Part shown: positions 8,982 to 17,154 of the stretch, in pieces | How the letters are laid out: every line of letters starts with the position of its first letter | Numbering within the stretch: position 1 is the stretch's first letter | DNA from: Candidatus Binatia bacterium | GTDB lineage: Bacteria; Desulfobacterota; Binatia; UBA12015 | DNA length: 64,000 nucleotides | Direction of reading: 5' to 3' | NCBI GenBank assembly: GCA_029248525.1 | Contig: JAQWJE010000048.1 | Coordinates: 55,096 to 119,095, forward strand | The notes under the pieces: model-generated | What the model was told of the DNA's origin: nothing | Seen by the model: the letters and a program-made list of their open reading frames with translations, nothing else | Database searches by the model: none | Made by a program: the position numbers and the translations under genes

Positions 8982-9584
8982 TTAATCTTCGATGTCGAAC
9001 GAAAGTACCAATTGAATCCCCGGGCGCGCTACGGCTTTGCCGTCCACGACCTTGGGCTTGTATTTGTACTTTTGGACGGCGCGCTTCGCGGAACGTTCAA
9101 AATAACCCTTCGGGTCGGCGTCAATAATCTGAACGTCCGTCACCGTTCCTTGTGGCGTGATCGTGAATTCGAGCTGGACCCAGCCCTCGATCCCGCGCGA
9201 CTGGGCGCGCGGCGGATAGCGAGGGTTCACTCGGACCAGGGGAACGGTATCCATATCGGCCGATCCCACACCCACCCCACCAGCCAGAGCGAGGTCGGGC
9301 TGAGCACTGATGCCCATGCCTTCCATCTTCAATTCTGACGGCGCGGCTTCCAACTCCATGGCTTCCATTTCGGGAGCTTCTTCGACTTCTTCCTTGTCGG
9401 GCAGTTCACGCTTTTTGGATTGCGTGTCACTATCGTCCATAGTCCGCAGGAAGTCCTGAATCCGAACGCCCTTGTTCTTGTTGAGCCCACCACCACCCAT
9501 CGCCACGAGTGATTGCATCATGGTGACGAGTGCGAGGGTCACCAGAACGGCGCCAATAGCCGAGCCGAGAAGTCGCTGTGTCAT
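8982..9584 (-). CDS. tonB: Energy transducer TonB
   Basis: 200 residues. One N-terminal membrane anchor (LLGSAIGAVLVTLALVTMMQSLVA) precedes a linker and a C-terminal TonB domain starting RVNPRYPPRAQSRGIEGWVQLEFTITPQG and ending with KYKYKPKVVDGKAV. The C-terminal domain contacts TonB-box motifs of outer-membrane receptors. The linker is short, acidic and Met/Glu-rich (EEVEEAPEMEAMELE) instead of the usual long Pro-Lys/Glu-Pro region. A short linker may need a periplasmic extension partner, which the adjacent TPR protein could supply. The start overlaps the exbD stop by four bases. Confidence 0.92.
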   Translation of the reverse strand: MTQRLLGSAIGAVLVTLALVTMMQSLVAMGGGGLNKNKGVRIQDFLRTMDDSDTQSKKRELPDKEEVEEAPEMEAMELEAAPSELKMEGMGISAQPDLALAGGVGVGSADMDTVPLVRVNPRYPPRAQSRGIEGWVQLEFTITPQGTVTDVQIIDADPKGYFERSAKRAVQKYKYKPKVVDGKAVARPGIQLVLSFDIED

Positions 9585-9988
9585 TCCATACTCGGATCGG
9601 CTGCGACTGAAATGCTATCGACGCCCGCGAGCTTCGCAGAATCCAGAACCTGAATCAGCAGGGCATTTTTCGAATCCTTGTCAGCCTGAATCACAACCGA
9701 GCCCTGCGGGTTCTCGGCATAGAGTCGCTCAATGTTGGCACGGACCGCACGCGGATCTACCCGGCGCTTGTCAATCCAGATCTGGTTGTCAGCGGTGATG
9801 GCGATAAAGATATTCGCTGATTCTTTCGGCTGTGCCGTCGATGCATACTGGCGGTTCACATCCACGCCGGATTCCTTCACGAACGATGCCGTGACGATGA
9901 AGAAAATCAGCATGATGAAAACAACGTCGAGCATCGGGGTCATATTGACCTCGGCTTCTTCTTCTCCAGAGCCATGTCTACGACGCAT
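9581..9988 (-). CDS. exbD: Biopolymer transport protein ExbD
   Basis: 135 residues, a normal ExbD length. The short acidic cytoplasmic N-terminus leads into the single membrane helix VNMTPMLDVVFIMLIFFIVTASF, whose Asp21 corresponds to the proton-pathway aspartate of ExbD/TolR. A periplasmic domain follows with IFIAITADNQIWID and VVIQADKDSKNALLIQVLDSAKLAGV. It forms the proton-motive-force-driven stator with the ExbB proteins encoded just upstream and drives TonB. It is followed by tonB with a four-base overlap. Confidence 0.95.
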   Translation of the reverse strand: MRRRHGSGEEEAEVNMTPMLDVVFIMLIFFIVTASFVKESGVDVNRQYASTAQPKESANIFIAITADNQIWIDKRRVDPRAVRANIERLYAENPQGSVVIQADKDSKNALLIQVLDSAKLAGVDSISVAADPSME

Positions 9989-9991
9989 GGG

Positions 9992-10522
9992 CTACTCCTT
10001 ACCGGGAGACAGGCGATCTGCGACCGCTTCCGTCTCCGTCTTTGCTTTGTTCTGTAATTGCGTGCTGAAAATGAGACCGGAGAGGGCAGCGACCATGCCT
10101 GCCATGGTCGGGATCGTTGCCTTCGCCACGCCCGAGGCCATCGCGCGCGGATTACCGCTGCCGGTCAGAGCCATCACATCAAAGACCTCGATCATCCCCG
10201 TCACCGTCCCCAAAAGACCCAAAAGCGGGCACAGGGCGACGAGACTGGCTATCATCGGCAAGCCACGGTTCAGTTCCGCAGAAACCTGCGAAACAAGCGA
10301 ACGGCGAACCTGATGGGCATACCAGGAGGTCGTTTCCTCCCGGTCATCCCATTGCTTGATCACCCGATTCACCAGAATCGGATGACCCTGCCAGACGTAC
10401 CAGAACCGCTCAAATAGCAGCACCCACATCAGGAAGGTCACCACAACAATAGTGACGAGCACCGTGCCGCCGGTCTGGAGAAAATCTCGATCGGCCGCAA
10501 GTATATCGAAAAACGCCTGCAC
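9992..10522 (-). CDS. exbB: MotA/TolQ/ExbB proton channel family protein
   Basis: 176 residues. One N-terminal membrane helix (GGTVLVTIVVVTFLMWVLLF), a cytoplasmic segment, then two helices with the ExbB/TolQ signature LCPLLGLLGTVTGMIEVFDVM and GVAKATIPTMAGMVAALSGLI. It is the compact ExbB of this system. Together with ExbD it should form the proton-conducting motor that powers TonB. Only three bases separate it from exbD, and it sits directly after the larger ExbB-like protein, giving the two-ExbB arrangement known from Vibrio TonB2/TtpC systems. Confidence 0.94.
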   Translation of the reverse strand: MQAFFDILAADRDFLQTGGTVLVTIVVVTFLMWVLLFERFWYVWQGHPILVNRVIKQWDDREETTSWYAHQVRRSLVSQVSAELNRGLPMIASLVALCPLLGLLGTVTGMIEVFDVMALTGSGNPRAMASGVAKATIPTMAGMVAALSGLIFSTQLQNKAKTETEAVADRLSPGKE

Positions 10523-10525
10523 AGG

Positions 10526-11917
10526 TCAGACCTTCTTGGACTCTTGCTCGGCCCGTTCCGCGACCAGCCCGGCGCTCTGTTCCTCGAGAACCTGCACCAT
10601 CGCCTTGCTGCGACCCGCCACAAGACTGTGGAGGAGGAGCAGAGGAATCGCTGCGCAAAGTCCCAATACGGTTGTGACCAATGCGGTCGAAATGCCGCCA
10701 GCCATCAACTTGGGATCGCCGGTTCCGAACAGGGTGATCGCCTGGAAGGTGTTGATCATACCGGTCACCGTTCCGAGCAGTCCCATCAAGGGCGCTACCG
10801 CACCGAGAGTCTTGATCAGCGTGTTGCCGGACTCCAGCTTGGGAACCTCGCGAAGAATAGCCTCATCGAGTTTGAGTTCGAGTGTCTCGACATCGGCGTC
10901 CTTATGCTCGGAATAAATCTGCAGGACACGCCCCAGCGGGTTGCTGGGATCCGGGGTCTCGCTGGATTGCTGGGCTCGCATTTTGGAGCCGACGCCGAAC
11001 AGATAGATAAAGCGCCAGATCGAGATTCCAACACCGAAGATGCCGAGGACGACGATCGCGTAACCCACGACGCCACCCTGACCGAGTCGTTCGGCCATGT
11101 CGGGCGTCTGCACCAAGGAGGCCAGTAACGAACCGCGCGTCGGATCAATCGAGAACCGAACGATCCCGTCTGTGGCCGCGCTCAGATCAGCGGCATTGCC
11201 CGGATGCGCCGAACCCGGCTGACGCGGCAGGACGGCAAGCTTGCCGGTTTCCGGCACGTAGCGCAGGAATTGGCCGTCGGCGATCGCCGTAAACGGTCCG
11301 ACCCGAACAACTTCCGTATCGATCTCTTCGCCGTCAGGTGTCTGCACCTTGGCCTCGAAGCGGACGACCTTGCCACCTTCGATGATCTCCTGCTGCAAGG
11401 CGAACCAGAGCTTTTCGAGCTCCTCGACTTCGGGGAGATCCTTGGACTGCGCGAACTCTCCGAGGAATTCAGCTCGACCCGGAATCTGTGCTGAAACCAG
11501 AGACGTTTCAACGAAACCGCGGGTGTCACCGGCGACTTGACGGACGACACCGAAGAGTTCTCCGAGGGTGCCGAGGCGATTGCGCAATTGCTCCTGCAAA
11601 CGCGGAATTTCCAGCTCATTGTCCTCGAAAACAGCCTCGAGTTCTTCGGAGCGAATTTCTTCCTGGTCCTTTTCCTGAAGCGCGATCGTCAGAAGCTTTT
11701 TCTGGTTGGCCTTGTCCGCCCGGAAAGCCGCTTCCCGCTTGTTGTTCTGGGAATTTTCGGCTCGGCCACCGCGCCGGACGAGGTCCAGCAACTGCTGCAT
11801 ATTATCGGCCTTGGGCGGAGCCGCAGCAGCAGTTTGCGCTGCCGCAAAGTCAGGCGTGCCGGCGAGGGCCATGAACGCAGCCATCGCTGCGGCGATCAAT
11901 GTCTTGGAAGTATTCAC
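10526..11917 (-). CDS. TtpC-like ExbB fusion: periplasmic coiled coil plus MotA/TolQ/ExbB domain
   Basis: 463 residues. The signal peptide MNTSKTLIAAAMAAFMALAG is followed by about 230 residues rich in Arg, Glu and Lys, likely a coiled coil (NSQNNKREAAFRADKANQKK, LEAVFEDNELEIPRLQEQL). A membrane segment near residue 280 comes next, then a full ExbB core: LGAVAPLMGLLGTVTGMINTF and GISTALVTTVLGLCAAIPLLL. This is the domain plan of TtpC, a component needed by some TonB systems. The extra periplasmic part could span the periplasm or hold the DUF3450 protein. Its start abuts the stop of the DUF3450 gene. Confidence 0.9.
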   Translation of the reverse strand: MNTSKTLIAAAMAAFMALAGTPDFAAAQTAAAAPPKADNMQQLLDLVRRGGRAENSQNNKREAAFRADKANQKKLLTIALQEKDQEEIRSEELEAVFEDNELEIPRLQEQLRNRLGTLGELFGVVRQVAGDTRGFVETSLVSAQIPGRAEFLGEFAQSKDLPEVEELEKLWFALQQEIIEGGKVVRFEAKVQTPDGEEIDTEVVRVGPFTAIADGQFLRYVPETGKLAVLPRQPGSAHPGNAADLSAATDGIVRFSIDPTRGSLLASLVQTPDMAERLGQGGVVGYAIVVLGIFGVGISIWRFIYLFGVGSKMRAQQSSETPDPSNPLGRVLQIYSEHKDADVETLELKLDEAILREVPKLESGNTLIKTLGAVAPLMGLLGTVTGMINTFQAITLFGTGDPKLMAGGISTALVTTVLGLCAAIPLLLLHSLVAGRSKAMVQVLEEQSAGLVAERAEQESKKV

Positions 11918-12711
11918 TATCGGGCCTCCACGGCAGCAGGTACCGGAATCTGGAGAAGGTCAGGGGCCGTCTGCTTGCGCGCGACCTTGATCGCATTGGC
12001 AACTGGCGTGCGGTAGGAATCATCGAGTTGCTGCCAGGTATTGGCGTCGCGATCCCAGAATCCCGTCTCGCTGCGATCCGAGGTCTGATAGAGCAGCGCC
12101 ACGCGACCAACTTGCAGGAAGTCCACGGTGCGCTTGGTGCCGTCCAGCTCGAGGTCACCGGTGTAGGCTTCGATCGAGCGGCCATAGGCGTTCTCGATCT
12201 GATAGGCTTCCATCAGAAGACGAAATTTCTCGGAGACGGTCACGTCCGCACGCGACATCAACTCGCGAAGGTTCTCGACACGCTCGCGACGTTCTTCGGG
12301 AAGAAAGGGCATATCGAGGGCCACGAACTGATCGAGACTCTCGATCATACGGCCCATCAGCGGCATGATCTGACGGCCAACGCCGGTAACGCCACTGATC
12401 TGCTCGCCCAGAGATGCCATTTCATCGACTTGGGCCTGAATGAGCGTCTCGACCTGCGCGTTATAAACGCGGAGCGCTTTCACCTCGTCCAGTGTCTGCC
12501 GATATTTGGCGGCGAGATCGTCGGTTTCTTCGACTATCTTGTCGATGCGGGCCTGCGATCCGGACGCGGCAACATCCGTTTTGACTTCAGCCTTGACGAC
12601 CTGATCGACCGTCGCGGCCAAAGCCGGCGAAATGCCAGCGGTAATCCAGCCCATGACCAGGGCTAGCCGCAGGAAATTGCGCCCTGCTCGGCGTGCCTTC
12701 GTTAATTCCAT
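11917..12711 (-). CDS. DUF3450 family periplasmic protein, first gene of the TonB cluster
   Basis: 264 residues from the ATG at 12711, chosen because GGAGG lies five bases upstream and the resulting N-terminus MELTKARRAGRNFLRLALVM forms a clean signal peptide ending SPALA. An ATG at 12744 in frame has no such site. The body is a long coiled coil (VEETDDLAAKYRQTLDEVKAL) followed by the family hallmark DMPFLPEERRERVENLRELM and YQIENAYGRSIEAYTGDLEL. DUF3450 proteins are found next to TtpC/ExbB/ExbD/TonB genes in marine gammaproteobacteria; the biochemical role is not established. It opens the operon. Confidence 0.9.
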   Translation of the reverse strand: MELTKARRAGRNFLRLALVMGWITAGISPALAATVDQVVKAEVKTDVAASGSQARIDKIVEETDDLAAKYRQTLDEVKALRVYNAQVETLIQAQVDEMASLGEQISGVTGVGRQIMPLMGRMIESLDQFVALDMPFLPEERRERVENLRELMSRADVTVSEKFRLLMEAYQIENAYGRSIEAYTGDLELDGTKRTVDFLQVGRVALLYQTSDRSETGFWDRDANTWQQLDDSYRTPVANAIKVARKQTAPDLLQIPVPAAVEAR

Positions 12712-13187
12712 CCGTTCCTCCATGTTTCCGAAGCGACTCGCCAAAGATCGGGGCGTTGAAAGCCCGCACGCCTTGATGCCGCGTTATCCTCCGATTTGCC
12801 CGGTTTTCACGAGTCGTTCAAGCGAATTATGCGCTGAAAGGGCCCGAAGTTCCCCCCAGTGAGACGGCTAACGCAGTTTTCTTCGACTTTTAAACCAAAA
12901 TGCCAAAAATCCATCCGCGACCGAGTCGTTTCGCCAAAACTTAACAAAATTTTCCTTGATCCAATCAGTGCCTCATCCTCGCTGCAAAACAACGAGATGA
13001 CGGAGAGTTCCGCCCCATATGAGAAAACCGACGTGGTGGGCGTAATTAAACGCACCATCCCGTCAATGCAACCGTTTTGGCTGTTTCGGTAAAACCCGCG
13101 GAAAAGACGGCCGCCCGGTAGCCCCATCCAAGCGGCTCAGGTAAGAACAGCGACTCCGACCCCGTTCCGGTCGGGCAACCGGTTATT
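12712..13187. other. 476-base intergenic gap with divergent promoters and two hairpins
   Basis: The left half is AT-rich (around 12890-12970) and presumably holds the promoter of the minus-strand TonB cluster; no convincing Fur box is visible there. Near the plus-strand gene there is a hairpin GCCGC/GCGGC at 13110-13114/13132-13136 and a second perfect hairpin CCGACC/GGTCGG at 13156-13161/13169-13174, only 14 bases before the TTG start at 13188. No protein-coding region is credible here. Confidence 0.6.
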
Positions 13188-14282
13188 TTGAATCTAGACG
13201 CGACTTTATTGGCGGCCTACGTAGGTTCCGCCCTCTCCGTTTCCTTCGTATGCTCCATTCTCGAAGCAACGATTCTCTCCGTCCGGGTCACCGAACTCGA
13301 GGAGCGTCGGAATGCGGGACAAAAAGGCGCCGCCTTGCTGCTCAGCCTGAAACAGGACCGCCTCGATGACGCGATCTCGGCAATCCTGATTCTCAACACG
13401 ATCGCGCATACCATTGGTGCGGCTCTGGCAGGCGCACAGGCGGCCGTTGTTTTCGGCAGCGCCTGGGTCGGCGCATTCTCGGCAATTCTGACATTGCTGG
13501 TCCTGCTGTTTACGGAAATCATCCCCAAGACCCTCGGAACGGTCTACGCCTCCCGGTTTGTACCTTTTGTCGCATCCAGTCTCCGCATCCTGACGAAGTT
13601 GCTCGCCCCGATACTGGCCGTCACGCGAATCATCACCCGGTGGATCGCGCCCGCACGGAAGAACCCGATCTCGCGAGGAGAGCTCGCCGCACTCGTCGGC
13701 ATGGCCACGCGTGAAGGCGCTCTGGAAACCGAGCAAAGCGCCGTCTTCCACAATGTGCTGCAATTCGATTCAGTCCAGGTCGGCGATGTCATGACTCCCC
13801 GAACGGTGACGGTCATGCTGCCATCCACCGCCACACTCGGCGACCTCCTGGATCATCCCGAAACCAGTGCGATCTCCCGCATTCCCTTGTTTGCGGAAAA
13901 TCGCGACCGTGTCATCGGCTACCTCCTCCAACGCGAGGTCCTTCTCGCCGCGGCACGCGGCGCCCGCCGGGAAGCCCCGCTGATCGACTTTCTCCGCGAG
14001 ATCCACTTTCTGCCCGAAACCGCTTCCCTCTCGGCTGCCCTCCGCCATTTCCTGACCCAACAAGAGCACCTGGCCATGGCCGTCGATGAATTTGGCGGGG
14101 TCAGCGGGGTCGTCACTCTGGAGGACTTGATGGAGACGATCCTCGGAGTCGAGATTATCGATGAAAGCGATCGGGTAGCCGATATGCGCAGCCTCGCCAC
14201 CGCTCTCCGGGATCGCCGGCTGGCCCGTCACCGCGAACAACGCACCGAGGCCGAGGCCGAGGCCGCGAGCACAAATATATGA
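13188..14282 (+). CDS. CNNM (DUF21) membrane protein with CBS pair
   Basis: 364 residues. Residues 1 to about 150 are the DUF21/CNNM transmembrane domain (FVCSILEATILSVRVTELE, then LLFTEIIPKTLGTVYASRF, where EIIPKT is the family signature). Residues about 195-330 are two CBS domains: VGDVMTPRTVTVML and VDEFGGVSGVVTLEDLMETILG. The C-terminal CorC/HlyC domain of longer relatives is missing; the protein ends soon after CBS2. CNNM/CorC proteins are linked to Mg/Co efflux, so ion transport is likely. The TTG at 13188 gives the expected N-terminus. Its stop overlaps the transglycosylase start (ATGA). Confidence 0.88.
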   Translation: MNLDATLLAAYVGSALSVSFVCSILEATILSVRVTELEERRNAGQKGAALLLSLKQDRLDDAISAILILNTIAHTIGAALAGAQAAVVFGSAWVGAFSAILTLLVLLFTEIIPKTLGTVYASRFVPFVASSLRILTKLLAPILAVTRIITRWIAPARKNPISRGELAALVGMATREGALETEQSAVFHNVLQFDSVQVGDVMTPRTVTVMLPSTATLGDLLDHPETSAISRIPLFAENRDRVIGYLLQREVLLAAARGARREAPLIDFLREIHFLPETASLSAALRHFLTQQEHLAMAVDEFGGVSGVVTLEDLMETILGVEIIDESDRVADMRSLATALRDRRLARHREQRTEAEAEAASTNI

Positions 14283-16297
14283 CGTCCATTGGTAACCCCG
14301 GCAGACTCGCTATTTCCCTGACCATTCTGCTGGTGCTTGCACCAAGACTCCTCGAGGCCGCACCCACCGATCCGCAGGCCTCCGCCAGCCAGAGATTCGC
14401 TCAGGCACATCAGAGCGCACGCAACGGCGATCGCATCCAGGCACGGCAGGCCTTCGAGGCGAGTATCGACAGCCTTCCGCTGCTTCAGGATCATGCTCTT
14501 TTCTACTCGGCCCGCATGGAAATCGAGCAGGACGAACCGGGGCTGGCGCAAAAGCATCTGGCCAGACTTTTGCAGGACCACCCCGACAGTATCTGGGTCA
14601 GCGATGCTCTGGTGCTTCGCGGCAACCTCGTGTTGGACGACCGAAAACCGGCAAAGGCGCTGCGCGATTTCGATCAGGCCATCCGCACAGGGTCAGCCGG
14701 CACACGGAGCGTGGCTCGCCTCGGGCGCGCCCGGGCTCTGGCGGCAAACAACCAGCTGTCGGCGGCGTGGGACCTGACGCTGGAGCTGGCGGGTCTCCGG
14801 GGAAAAGAAGGCAAGCGCGCCAGTGAACTGCGCGAGGAACTGGCCGTTCTGGGTCCGCAAAAACTCGGCACGGACGAATCCTCCTTCCAGCTCGCTTTGG
14901 CCCGGGCGAGACTCAAGAGCGGGGATCCCCGGGCAGCGCTTCGATCGTTGCAGCCGCTCCTCGCGAGATCAACACCGGATCGGCTCCGCGCAGAAACCGA
15001 AACGCTGGCCGCCGCCTCCCACCGGGCGACCGGCAATACCGCTGCCGCCACAAAGCTCACCGACGCCCTGATTGCCCGGGGAAAGCCTGCCGACCTTGCG
15101 GGCGATGCCCTCTATGGGCGAGCACGGCGTGCCTGGAACCGGGACGAGGACCGCGCCGCTCGCGACGATTACCGATCCTATCTGGCAAAGTTCCCGAACC
15201 ACCGAAAACGGTCCGATGCCACTCACGCCCTGGCCCGCATCGCGGAGTCAGCGGGCGATATGCCGCTGGCAGCAAAGCGCTATCGCGAAATTCTGGCGAA
15301 CCACCCCTCGAGCCGCGTTGCCGAAACCGCGGCCTGGCGCCAGGGGTTCGTTCTCTATCTCGACGGCGATTATCCGGGAGCAGCAGAGGCCTGGCGACAA
15401 CTCGGCGCCAATGCCGCTGGTGTCTATTGGCGAGCACGCGCGCTGGAGGCCATGAAAAAGGATCGGATCGCGCGAAAAATCGACCAGCAACTCCTCCGAA
15501 GCGACCCCACCGGCTACTACAGCTGGTGGCTGGATACCGCAGGCGCACAAATCTCGACGACGACTTCGGGCATAAAACCGGCCGGCACTCCGAGTCCGCC
15601 GAACAGCACCACCGCGCAGACGCACCTTGCCAAAGCGCGTTTGCTGGCAGAGCTCGGGCTCCCGGCATCTGCGGAGCGGGAACTCGATGCGGTTCGGGCC
15701 GAGACCGGCAACACTGCATTTCTGATGGAGGCCTATGCCCAAATCGGGGCGTGGGGGCGATCGATCCGCATCGCGCGCGCCCGCGAGGCGCGCGGCGAGA
15801 AGGGGCTGGCCACCGCGATCCACCCGCAAGCCCACGCGGAAGAATTCACCCGTGCCGGCAAACGCTACGGTCTCGACCCGCTTCTTCTGGCTTCTCTATC
15901 GCGCCGCGAAAGCCTCTTTGAAGAACGAGCTCGTTCACCCGTGGGCGCCTTCGGGCTCATGCAGTTGATGCCCGCGACCGCAAAAGAACTCGCCGGTCGT
16001 CCGGTGACGACCGAGGAACTTGCCGTCGCACGGACCAACGTCGATCTGGGCTCGCGCTACCTCGCGCAATTGCTGAGAAAATATGACGGTCGCCTCATCC
16101 CGGCTCTCGCTGCTTATAATGGCGGACCGAAGGCCGTCGCGCGTTGGGAGACGCGCAGCGGCGACCGGTCCGGCGATGAATATGTGGAATTGATCTCGTA
16201 CCGGGAGACGCGAAAATACGTAAAGGCCGTGCTGGAAAACTATCGCATCTATCGACAGCTCTACGGGAGCAACGCCCCACCGCCGCGACTCTATTGA
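14279..16297 (+). CDS. Soluble lytic murein transglycosylase (Slt70-like)
   Basis: 672 residues. A signal peptide at residues 1-25 precedes about 450 residues of helical repeats resembling the Slt70 superhelix and TPRs (HALARIAESAGDMPLAAKRYREIL). The C-terminal goose-lysozyme-like domain has LSRRESLFEERARSPVGAFG with the catalytic Glu, then MQLMPATA and LIPALAAYNGG, and ends with YRETRKYVKAVLENYRIY. It cleaves glycan strands to 1,6-anhydro-muropeptides in the periplasm. It converges on the murein-recycling operon, whose last gene overlaps its 3' end by seven bases, so production and recycling of muropeptides are encoded side by side. Confidence 0.93.
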   Translation: MTSIGNPGRLAISLTILLVLAPRLLEAAPTDPQASASQRFAQAHQSARNGDRIQARQAFEASIDSLPLLQDHALFYSARMEIEQDEPGLAQKHLARLLQDHPDSIWVSDALVLRGNLVLDDRKPAKALRDFDQAIRTGSAGTRSVARLGRARALAANNQLSAAWDLTLELAGLRGKEGKRASELREELAVLGPQKLGTDESSFQLALARARLKSGDPRAALRSLQPLLARSTPDRLRAETETLAAASHRATGNTAAATKLTDALIARGKPADLAGDALYGRARRAWNRDEDRAARDDYRSYLAKFPNHRKRSDATHALARIAESAGDMPLAAKRYREILANHPSSRVAETAAWRQGFVLYLDGDYPGAAEAWRQLGANAAGVYWRARALEAMKKDRIARKIDQQLLRSDPTGYYSWWLDTAGAQISTTTSGIKPAGTPSPPNSTTAQTHLAKARLLAELGLPASAERELDAVRAETGNTAFLMEAYAQIGAWGRSIRIARAREARGEKGLATAIHPQAHAEEFTRAGKRYGLDPLLLASLSRRESLFEERARSPVGAFGLMQLMPATAKELAGRPVTTEELAVARTNVDLGSRYLAQLLRKYDGRLIPALAAYNGGPKAVARWETRSGDRSGDEYVELISYRETRKYVKAVLENYRIYRQLYGSNAPPPRLY

Positions 16298-17154
16298 GCG
16301 TCTGCAGCGGCAAAAAACCGCTCGACGTCCAACCAGCCCTGCCAATCCCACGGCCTCTCCCGCACGACCCCCTCGAGGCTCGCGATCGTCGCCTGCAGCA
16401 ACTCCTGAGGGTCCTCGGCGCGATGGGCGGGGTGGAAGGTCAACACGCGTCGCCCATCTTCGATGCGACCATCGTAGGGCAGGACCGGGATCTGCAAGCG
16501 GCTGGCGAGCCGCATCAAGCCTGCGGCCAACTCGATCTCGCGGCCGAGAAAGGACACGCGCGCCCGATCGCGCAGGCCCAGAGACGCCGGCGCCACATCC
16601 AGAAGTGCGACGGCCGCGCCGCCGGACTCCAGATGAGACTCCAGACGGGTTCGAGCTTCAGGGCCGACCGCGATCAGGCGCTCTCCCAGATGCGTCTCGA
16701 AATAACGAGCACGCGCCGCCTCGATCGTCCGTTCGTAAGCCGACGGACTGCCTCCGAATGGCTGGCGCAGAAATGCCGGACGCAGGCCGTGGGCGATGAG
16801 GGCATCGAACACGCGAAAGCCGCCACCGAGATGAAAGCTGGCCATAATGACCGGCCCTGCGGCCGGCAGGTTCGCGCTTCCTTCGACGCGGAAACTGCGC
16901 AGCCGCATGATTTGTGGCCAACTCACAGAGGTCAGGGCGTCGAGATCATCACAGGCCAACGAGCCGAGGAACCCCTCCCCGGCCCGAGCCCCCAGCTCCT
17001 CGTCCCCCAGAACCCGCGCCACTTCGGCCGCTACCCGGATCTCGATCGCGCCAGCGTCATCCGGGCGTCGCTGGCCGGCGAACCGATAACCTGCGCGGGG
17101 CGGCAACAACGTCGCTCCAAGGCGTGAGATCAGGTCCCGAGTGCTCCAGATCAA
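16291..17154 (-). CDS. LpxL/HtrB-like lipid acyltransferase, catalytic motif atypical
   Basis: 287 residues from a TTG at 17154 whose TTGA overlaps the stop of the upstream glycosyltransferase, with AGGAG just upstream. A longer frame to 17514 is only a shadow of that gene. The protein contains FRVEGSANLPAAGPVIMASFHLGGGFRVFDALIAHG, equivalent to the acyltransferase catalytic block, then AVALLDVAPASLG and ends with WDWQGWLDVERFF. LpxL-family enzymes carry HX4(D/E); here His108 is followed at +5 by Phe113, so the acid is absent, although Asp117 is near. It may transfer acyl groups to a glycolipid made by the neighbouring glycosyltransferases, or be a changed or inactive member. Confidence 0.72.
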   Translation of the reverse strand: MIWSTRDLISRLGATLLPPRAGYRFAGQRRPDDAGAIEIRVAAEVARVLGDEELGARAGEGFLGSLACDDLDALTSVSWPQIMRLRSFRVEGSANLPAAGPVIMASFHLGGGFRVFDALIAHGLRPAFLRQPFGGSPSAYERTIEAARARYFETHLGERLIAVGPEARTRLESHLESGGAAVALLDVAPASLGLRDRARVSFLGREIELAAGLMRLASRLQIPVLPYDGRIEDGRRVLTFHPAHRAEDPQELLQATIASLEGVVRERPWDWQGWLDVERFFAAADAQ

